Positions 56,524 to 64,000 of a stretch of 64,000 nt of DNA are shown piece by piece. Position 1 is the stretch's first letter; every line of letters begins with the position of its first letter. The position numbers were made by a program, and so were the translations under genes. Below the pieces are notes generated by a model that saw only the letters and a list, made by a program, of their open reading frames with translations, was not told the DNA's origin and made no database searches. The DNA is taken from contig JADNYV010000072.1 of the NCBI GenBank assembly GCA_015501055.1, positions 62,001 to 126,000 on the forward strand, read 5' to 3'. The DNA comes from Mucidula mucida (taxonomy: Eukaryota; Basidiomycota; Agaricomycetes; Agaricales; Physalacriaceae).

Positions 56524-57480
56524 GATATTAGAATCGAGTGGCGGTCAGGGCATAAAGAGACGTTGAGGTCGACAGACGCGCACATTATATAGGCGACGCC
56601 CATTGTTCGACCACTTACCGCATTAGTGTTATTACCACAAAAATTGGGCGAGCAATGGCAGCAAGTTGTGGCAAATGTGGACAAGATGAGTGTTCTTTGT
56701 TGAAAAGTGTGATCGAGCGCGAGAACACGGTCCACCGGTATTTGCCGTTGCCTCATTGGGAATGGACAATGAATGAACACTGTTCACATCCAGTCATTTC
56801 CTGGACACAGAAGACAGCAGCGTGACAAGACCAGTATGTGGCCCAACCTTCAGGACTCGTGGACAATGGAGCATGCAAATCACTTCAATCCGACACAGTG
56901 CGATGATTCGAAGTTGAATGCCGTTATTATCCTCAGCTTCGAAAGGAGGACATGCATCGTACTACAGGGAGAGCTCGAGAGTTGCCCTTGCCATTGGAGG
57001 TAAGGTAGATGTGGTGCCAGAGTCGTGGTTGCGTCAACATTTACTGTTCCCTGGTTGAAATAAGTACTTACAACTTTTCTTATCTCGATCTTGTTTTGTT
57101 GTGGCGGCTTTAAGCAATTTCTTTGCATGATCATATAGAGACTGAACTTAGGGTGTATTGCACATCGGACCACGAGCACCGCCTTTCAAATTACTATACT
57201 AACCGTGCCAACACCGAGTCCCGAAGATGCTTTTCTGCAATGTAAACAAGTATGCCTCCAGTTCGCTCACACCATGCATGTTCATGAGAGTCCAAGCTTG
57301 TGATTGCTGACATCTGTGCTTCCGGTCGAAAACGCGGCGAGCGAAGGGACAGTGCAGGCTGGAACGTAGTTCGCGATGAATGACTACTAGTTGCCTTTGA
57401 AATTCAACTGCCGTGACAACAACTAAAAGAGTAACAAAGGTTCAAAAGAGCTCAAAGCAGAGGACGAGTTAACTACAGCA
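56524..57480. other. FunK1 promoter and arm flank
   Basis: The minus-strand promoter has a TATATA element near 56,585. Beyond it lies flank shared with the left arm (27,330-27,870) and sequence also seen near 7,560-7,720. No gene. Confidence 0.45.
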
Positions 57481-57486
57481 TTAATT

Positions 57487-58200
57487 TTATACAATGATGA
57501 CTGTCCTAGATTGAAATAGATGGCATTTACTCCAGATAGAGAAGAAGCATCTCAGCCGTCCAACGTTCTCGACATCCACCTTTCCGTTCCCGCTGAACAT
57601 GTATGCACCATCACCCTCCCTCAATACCTCTCCGTACACCTTGACGCTGGCACCTTGCGCCACACCAGCATTATATCCACTCGTCATCACAGCCCTTCTT
57701 CCCCTTCATCTCTTGCGTCAACCTCTTCCCTGGCAACAGCAGCGTCGCAGCGGACTGTGTACGGGTGCCGGGCCATCGCCCTCCCGCACCTCGTTCACGT
57801 CCTGCGTATTGACTGGAGCGACGACCTTTAAAAACTGGTCATCGGAATAGGGCCGAGTGAAATACTGGGGCTGGAGGCGTGGAGTAGATGGGCCCAGATC
57901 TAGAGGAAGTGCACTTCTTTCAAACCATGCGCTTCACCGGAGTGTGATATACCTGTCCCGGCGGAAGTCATTGCAGGTCACCCCGCTTGAGGATTTCTGT
58001 GTTTCCCATGGAGTCTTTGCTGGGGTGGGGTGGCTTTAGCTCGGCGGCCACATTCAAAACGGTACTATATACTTACTGCTCGAGTTCTCCTGCGAACGCA
58101 AGAAAAGATTTTAAACTCATGATGAGAGTGGGTGTCGAAACCATTATGGGCGGCGTTAATGACACGTAGAGAGGCGAACTTCTGACTACAGGTAACAGCC
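57487..58200 (-). pseudogene. Pirin relic, right-arm copy, 5' truncated
   Basis: Begins within the first cupin (SLRVINAAHNGF, THSHHEFKIFS) and runs to KVDVENVG. There are many frame changes and deletions, including in TSGYNAGVAQGASVKVYGEVL. The exon coding for the N-terminus is absent. Dead. Confidence 0.78.
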
Positions 58201-58219
58201 TCGAAAAGAAGCTAGAGAT

Positions 58220-58420
58220 AGGGAAATGTAACATCTGCTTCAACACCGCGCGAATGATGGACTACAAAATTATAGCAAGGGAAAATAGGATATAGGTAAT
58301 TGAAAGGGAAAGGGAAAGATCTGCTTCAGTGGGCGACCAGTGGACTACAGATAATAAGGTAGGGTAAAAGTAATACGGAAACGAACTATAGCGTAGTAGA
58401 AGATAAGACTATTGTGGCAA
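58220..58420 (-). repeat. GCGCGGTGTTGA repeats, right arm
   Basis: Two recognisable units (tcaacaccgcgcgaa near 58,238 and a degenerate one near 58,330) mirror those at 25,077-25,340. Confidence 0.55.
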
Positions 58421-58472
58421 GCAAGTCGAAGTATGGCAGCAGGGTATATCAGGTTGAGAACCTAAGAGCAAT

Positions 58473-59244
58473 CTAAAATCTATTAAATGTCGGGTATCGG
58501 GAGGTCATTCTTAGATCTTGGCGCAGACCAAGGAGGCGCGCAGGCGGGGTGTATGCCCTCAGCCGCTCCTCTCTTGTTTTAAATGGGCTAGCAATCGCTG
58601 GTGCAACATTCTCTTTATCGTGCGCTCGGCGGCTGGAGGTATGCTTCCTACCATGCCTTACATCGCTGGGTCTCAAAGTCCCAGGAGCGCTGGTGATGCT
58701 CTGGAGAGGAGTAAACGATCTAGAGTCAGCTTTAGGCTTCCTCTTCGTGGGAGTTGGTGGTGTGAGAGAAATATCTGGGGTAGGAGCGAGAATCTGAGGA
58801 TCAACTTTAGCGAGAGCATCATCGTCAGCGTCTTAATTTCTTACTTCCACTTCCATTACGATCGGTTCGACGAATTTAACGACTGTAACCTGAGAAGCGG
58901 CCACTGCAGTACGCAATACAACGGTCTGCGGTTCCACAGGTAGAGCGGCAATCCCTTGTGCTGTGCAGAGGAGGGAAAGCTCAAGAAGGTCAAGGGGCGA
59001 ATGCTGCGGTAGAGCAGAGAGCGCCGCGCCCGTGTCGGAGGCGGCGAGCTCGAATGGATAGGAAGCACCCTCGAGTGTAGTAGGAGCGAGCTGCATATGT
59101 ATGAATCGGCGTCCTCAACGAAAGCAGCCAACTCACGATGCGGGGCTCAGCTTGGACCTCTTCGACGCTGGTCGATCTGCTGTATTTTCCAGAGAACCAG
59201 GGGATGCAGCGGGAGAGCGTGAAAGTGAAAGCGGTAGCAGGCAT
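58473..59244 (-). pseudogene. Unknown protein, right-arm copy (broken)
   Basis: The same protein as 24246-25016 (MPATAFTFTLSRCIPWFSG...), but a frame change near 59,105 and a stop after MEVEVRN (~58,835) interrupt it. The C-terminal end REERLRAYTPPARLLGL is preserved. Confidence 0.8.
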
Positions 59245-59454
59245 GGTGAGGTAGGAAGTCAGGGATGAGATGGTCTTCCATCGTTCCGACCCAGGTTTAT
59301 TAAGGATTTCGACAATACTCCTGTTGCTGAGGTCTTAGACATGATCTGCAGATGGGGTAGGCGTCGACAATGCATAGGTTGGTCTCTGCCAGTCCAATCG
59401 ACAGGATGAGAGGAACAACTCACACAGAATACCTGTCTACGTTATCAGGACGAG

Positions 59455-59880
59455 GGCATGCATCTCTTTCGTCAACATTAGACGATCAGGTATCGGATTT
59501 ACGTTGATCAAAGACCGAGGGACTCGTCCTGCGATTAAAACGCTTAGACATACGAATGGTCAAACTAATGGCGACTCACCAGCGACATACTGTTGGGCGT
59601 GTAGAGGGATTGGTCATCGCTGCACGATTGGCGAGTAGACGTTTGATTTCCTCCTTGCAGTCGTCTGGGTCGTTCCCAATGCTCTCCAGGTGAGCTCAGC
59701 GTTCCCAACCTGAACCGCAATATACAGGAGAGGCTGACATCTTTTGCTGCTCTCATCGGAAAGAAAATCCCGAAGCGATGATGGACGCCAGAAAGAAGTT
59801 TGTTGGTGCCGCACGTGAGCGAAACCTACATTTTCCCGGCCATAAAGAAACATTTCGTGTAAGTACAGTCTTCGTTCATA
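59455..59880 (-). repeat. Three-copy fragment, copy ii
   Basis: Inverted partner of 23,600-24,000 with RAAKDVSLSC and SLYTPNSMSLVSRH. Its coding-like frame is interrupted. Confidence 0.6.
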
Positions 59881-60272
59881 TTTCGTTTGTGTGTTAAGCT
59901 GGCTTCTTCACAACCTGTCATCGCGCTCAATTGTCTTCAAGTATTATTCTTGTACGTTCAATGAGATTGCAGCCCTTGGGCCTTAACAGCGTTCGAAACT
60001 GACCCTTTGACAGACGGATTGAATCAAGTCGTAAGTACTCTGGCGCGAAGCCCATGGTTAGACGAAGTGTCGGAAGTCAGCGATTTGACCACGCGACCTC
60101 AGGTCGCCACCTTTCAATGCGAGTACAATGCGAGTATGTACTTGTCGATTGCACTTGAGCTACGTTACATGTATGATAGGGAGAGACAAGTCGCTGAAGC
60201 CAAAGTATGAATATCACAAAAGGGTACTAGTAGATAGCAAGTCGGGTATAAGAAACTAACACACATGAAACC

Positions 60273-60984
60273 CTACTCCTCTGCCACCTCCAAACAAACC
60301 GACCACTCATCTCCCGAACGCTTTGAAAACGGCCGGATACCAACAAACAACGTCCTCCGATTCAGCACATCCACGCGCCTAAGAAACGTATGCCCAGGGT
60401 TCTCATCACCAAGCCACTTTCCCAACCTCCTCCCCCGAGCCTCCTCCAAACACGCCTGCTCTCTTATGAGAATCTTCACCTCCGTAGCGGTGATTTGCGC
60501 TCGCAGAATCATGTACACAGCGCGAATGACATCCCAAACAGTAATGGTGCGCGCGCCTGGCCGAGCATCGACGTAAATCGTCCATGCTAAATGAATAGTG
60601 GTGGCGGTTTCTTTCGAAGTGTAAAATGAATGAATGTCTCGAGATTAATACAGAGGTCGACTCGGATGGCTTCTGGGGCTCCTGGCGTCAAGAGAGGTGA
60701 AGCTCTGAATGCGCGGGGAGACGAAGATTCCGGAGATGCGGAATGGGAGACAACATCACATGCAATGAACGACGCTTGTCTTCATCGTCGCTGTTAATAG
60801 TGCACAGACATGAGACGGTCTCCGAGGCGGCGATGAATGGATACAGCGATGTGGTATATTTCGCGGTACCGTGACGTGGAGTGAGCGACATCGTCGAGCC
60901 CGGATGTGAAAGTCGATATTCGTCTTCCTCATCATGGTGGTGGTAACCAGTGCGCACATACGAGGCGGTCATTGAGCCGGACAT
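60273..60984 (-). pseudogene. DUF6699, right-arm copy (frameshifted)
   Basis: The start MSGSMTASYVRTGYHHH at 60984 and the end FLRRVDVLNRRTLFVGIRP are both conserved with 22575-23303. In the middle the frame changes near 60,690, and about a dozen codons before W-x-I are lost. Confidence 0.8.
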
Positions 60985-61645
60985 GGGGAATTGGACAGTG
61001 ATTTCGATTATGGAGCGACACATATGACTTCCAGGAAGTCAGAGCTGTATAACTCATACTCTTTGCAACTTACTGCAAGTCAATTAGCTGTGTAGCGGAG
61101 CTGAAAGATTTAGAAACCTCACCAACATCATTTTCCCTCGAAAGGTACAGCAATCGCCATTGTCAGGAACTGCTGTAACTGAATGCCAGTCAACCGACTT
61201 CACAAGGTTCTAAGACAGTGGAGGATTGTAAGCGGTTTGACAGCAACTGACGGACGGTTTAAAGGTAGCTGTGCGGCGCGTCGAAATAGAATACTATGAC
61301 CGAGTAGTATCCAATAGATAGGGCTAGGAGAAGGAATAGCATCCGTGAGAAGACCTTCCATCCAAGGTCTGGTAGTTACTAGTAACAGCTACAAGAGCCC
61401 AAAAATCTGCTTGAGAATCAAGAGAGCCCTGAGCCAACAACTACTTTCCGAACGTTTGTTGAAAATAAAACGAAGCATACCATTATGAAGCACACAACTG
61501 TGACACAACAATAGAAAGTGAATCACAACCTTCAGCCCTTCAAGGAAGGTAGAGAAATGAACGCTATACCGATTACGGAAACAACGGATATGTTCGGGAT
61601 TTCCACCGCAGGAAACGACCTACGCGGAACAGCTAATAACTAACA

Positions 61646-61987
61646 GCAACGCGCCACTGCAGGCGCCCAGCGTGTGTAATGCTCGCCAGGAACGACATGA
61701 ATGGCGAAGGATTCGGCGCTTGGTTCAAGGCGGGAGACTGAAGGAACATCGCTCTAATCCCGCCCCAGGACATGAATGACGAGACGTCGCTGGTGGCACT
61801 AGGTGTTAAAGGATACTCGAAAGTACGCCAGACAGACACTGCCCTAACTATAACACTTAATGCGAAAGCGGCTTTGGAACAACGGACCTAGAGAGAAAGG
61901 AAGTGGAGAGATCCAACGCAGGGGAACCTGACAGTGAAAAAAGACAAGGAGAAGAACTTGAACCGACTCAAACACGCGCGGAAGAGC
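61646..61987 (+). pseudogene. RNase H-type relic, copy 2
   Basis: Reads IALIPPQDMNDETSLVALGV and TALTITLNAKAALEQR, parallel to copy 1 at 42.4 kb, between stops. It marks the outer border of the right arm. Confidence 0.45.
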
Positions 61988-62400
61988 CGCATGCATCTCT
62001 TTCGTCAACATTAGACATCAGGTGGCTCGTCCTGCGATTAAAACGCTGAGATATTCGAATGGTCAAGCAAAAGGCGACTTACCAGCGACACACTGTTGGG
62101 CGTGTAGAGGGACTTGGTCATCGCTGCACTATTCGCGAGTAGACGTTTGATTTCCTCCTTGCGGTCGTTCCCAATGGTCTCCCGGCCTGCAGTACCAGGT
62201 GTTCCCAACCTGATCCGCGATGTACAGGAGAGGCTGACATCTTTTGCTGTCCTCATTGGAAGGAAAAACTTGAAGCGATGATAGACGCCAGAAAGAACTT
62301 TGTTGGTGCGATCGGCCATAGAGAAACGATAGGTCATGTCGCCATTCAGTTGTCGCAGACAAGAACTACAATAGCACGAACAAACTAGCATTAGCGTGCC
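61988..62400 (-). repeat. Three-copy fragment, copy iii
   Basis: Repeats 59,455-59,880 in the same orientation, outside the arm. Here the frame is open and longest: RTAKDVSLSCTSRIRLG, KEEIKRLLANSAAMTKSLY, SVSLVSRLLLDHSNISAF, then stop. Upstream, an open frame reaches 62,595, but its content upstream of ~62,350 does not look conserved. Confidence 0.6.
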
Positions 62401-62599
62401 AACATGTTGAGCTCCTCTGAACAGAATCAGTGCGCCGCAATATCGATTGACATGCTCTGCTCGGCGTCGGAGACGCCTCGTCCTCAAACGGGCGCACGGT
62501 ACAGCTATAGCATGATATTTAGAAGCTCTACAGTGTCTACCAATGGACTTTGAAATGGGGAAGGTATAAACATACGTCCCGCCATTGAGTATCAAGAGC

Positions 62600-63677
62600 T
62601 GTTGCCCTCGAACGGTCAGAGTGTTGCGTCAACGAAGCATGTAAGCACGAGTTAGAGCAAAAGGGTGCATCCTTGCGCCGTGTATCATCACAGAGAACTT
62701 CTCTCATAGCATTGCTGCTTTTCCGTTGTTTCCCAATCTCGAAAGGAGCCTAGTCAGTTTATTCACGACTCACGAGATGGATCAAACGCTAACTGGTGCA
62801 GAACGCAGTGACGTGCACTCCGTCACCCGAGTTCAGTCCTAACGAGAGATCAAGAGATGCTCACGACATCTCTCAGAGGTAAACATGGCAGGAAGGGGTT
62901 GCGATCATTTCATGGCTCGCCGCGTGTCCACTGATTCTGAATGATGCTGAGAATCGAGTCCAGGATAAGACACGACCGCTCGTTCGAATCGTGGTTTCGT
63001 GTGAGCCGGCATGGCCAGCGTTGTATGACTGTACTTGGAGCATGAGCGTCATAGACGAGGCCTGGGGAAAGAACGCGGAGCAAGGGAGATACCGAGCCTT
63101 CACTGCATGCGGGGCTGCACGAAGATTGGTGGGTAGAGAACGCAGACCGCGCTTTCACAGCTAATAGACGCCTACTGAGAATGATGAGATTAAAGGAAAC
63201 GGCACTCATATATGACAGAGACGTTAACTTGTGGCGTTGCCTTGAGGATCGATAAAGACCTAGAGGCTAGATTGACGTGATATGAGGGAAGTACTAGCAC
63301 AGCATCCCTCGGAGATGCTGCTATCTGTGATTGCCGTGAACAGAAGATCTACCCAAAGCTCAGATTACCATCTGCGCCGAAGAACTTGACAGCGAACACT
63401 GGAAAAGCTATATTGACATTTGCACAGCTTCCGAATGTCGAGTTTTTGAGATCAAGAGCTATAGAATCGTCGCAAGTTATCTCCTCTAGCAGTGACTAGT
63501 GGCCTCCGAACAGCTTGCAAGCCAGACTCCGCACCCGGATCCGTCATCGGGACGGCCGTTGGGTGAGTGGCGGATTCCTGATTCGGACTGCGAGAACGGA
63601 CCGTATCCGTTCCCACGGTGGCATTACAAATACTCCCACCACAGTTGTGCCTCCCATCGTCGTCCTTGTCGCCCACA
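62600..63677. other. Intergenic before UBC6-like gene
   Basis: No gene recognised; partly related to the flank of RNase H relic 1 (see 43381). The last ~200 bp should be the UBC6-like promoter; no TATA box was found. Confidence 0.35.
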
Positions 63678-64000
63678 ATGGCCAGCAAAGCAGCAAGCAA
63701 GCGCGTAAGCCTTCCCGCCCTCTTCGACCGTTAGCGCGCTCACAGTCGGCGTCTAGCTCAACAAAGAATATGTTACAATGCAGAAGGAGCCCCCGCCGTT
63801 TATCTGGGCTGTACCTGACGAGAAGAATATCCTGACTTGTGAGCAGTCGCCTTGTTTCACAGTGGACGACGCTGACTGGGCGGCAAGGGAACTTTCTTAT
63901 CGTGAGCAAGGCTGTCGGGAATCTGAGCGGCAAACTGATCGTCTCTGCAGCGAGGACCACCAGACTCGCCCTTTAGCGGCGGAGAATACCACGGCGTGCT
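63678..64000 (+). CDS. UBC6-like ubiquitin-conjugating enzyme E2 (5' part, cut by window edge)
   Basis: Exons 63678-63704, 63757-63838, 63888-63901 (14-nt micro-exon) and 63951 to beyond the edge. Together they read MASKAASKRLNKEYVTMQ, then EPPPFIWAVPDEKNILT, W-N-F-L-I across the micro-exon, and RGPPDSPFSGGEYHGV. This is the N-terminal signature of the Ubc6/UBE2J family (MA-K-A-KRL-KEY, PPPFI...P-E-NIL-W, G-P-SPF-GG-YHG). The catalytic Cys and the C-terminal membrane anchor lie outside the window. Family members work at the ER in degradation of misfolded proteins. All introns keep frame, so the gene looks healthy. Confidence 0.9.

Larger units (their letters stand above)
53385..61645 (-). repeat. 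Right arm of large imperfect inverted duplication
   Basis: Reverse-complement partner of the left arm (21,860-37,540). It carries, from the inside out, the FunK1 3' flank, FunK1, pirin (5' truncated), GCGCGGTGTTGA repeats, unknown protein (broken), three-copy fragment, DUF6699 (broken) and the outer flank. It lacks the retrotransposon, the EngB fragment and about 800 bp upstream of pirin. Confidence 0.85.

Noticed and set aside
62038..62595. 185-aa minus-strand ORF as a full gene
   Set aside because: Only the last ~90 residues are shared with the other copies; the upstream half is not conserved and probably open by chance.
1..64000. CRISPR array, biosynthetic cluster or bacterial transfer
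   Set aside because: No spaced identical repeats. The MFS, GH and TF genes do not form a recognisable metabolite cluster (no backbone enzyme), and the P450 is a relic. All recognisable genes look fungal and most have short introns.

Overview
This is a window of a filamentous basidiomycete genome, most likely an Agaricomycete. The evidence is short (about 45-70 nt) GT-AG introns packed into the genes, FunK1-type protein kinases, DUF6699 proteins, a mushroom-style F-box protein, a TTAGGG-type telomere motif and a chromodomain Ty3/gypsy retrotransposon. No bacterial or organellar features are present, and I saw no tRNA or rRNA gene.

Left part (1-21.8 kb). A membrane-anchored F-box protein runs off the left edge. 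It is followed by a Zn2Cys6 transcription factor, a DUF6699 gene with a decayed EngB GTPase copy beside it, and a long gene-poor stretch. Next come an ACS-family MFS transporter with more than a dozen introns and a secreted six-hairpin (GH105-like) glycosidase. The region from 14.3 to 19.2 kb is mostly decayed and carries a solo LTR with a perfect target duplication. An intact EngB/YihA-type GTPase gene and a wrecked M20 dipeptidase close this part.

Middle and right (21.9-61.6 kb). This is a large imperfect inverted duplication. The left arm reads DUF6699, repeated fragment, unknown protein, GCGCGGTGTTGA repeats, pirin, FunK1, and the right arm carries the same series in reverse order and orientation. 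The FunK1 copy of the left arm is split by a 6.5-kb Ty3/gypsy chromovirus, which has 5-bp target duplications and a primer-binding site that looks Tf1-like (self-priming). A second, inner layer of inverted homology (a short segment plus DUF6699 pseudogenes) continues towards the centre. The centre holds a cytochrome P450 relic, a membrane-protein-like ORF, a coiled-coil gene, an RNase H-type relic, a secreted GH76 enzyme, an anoctamin-like (TMEM16/Ist2) gene and a third FunK1 kinase. In most duplicated pairs at least one copy is broken, by a frameshift, a stop or an insertion.

Right end (61.6-64 kb). After a second RNase H-type relic and a third copy of the repeated fragment, the window ends inside the first exons of a UBC6-like ubiquitin-conjugating enzyme, including a 14-nt micro-exon.

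Several otherwise well-conserved genes (transcription factor, GH105-like, anoctamin, FunK1 copies, pol) carry single-base frameshifts. From sequence alone I cannot tell true decay from consensus error, and this is flagged for each gene. Exon boundaries were deduced by hand from GT/AG sites and reading-frame continuity.
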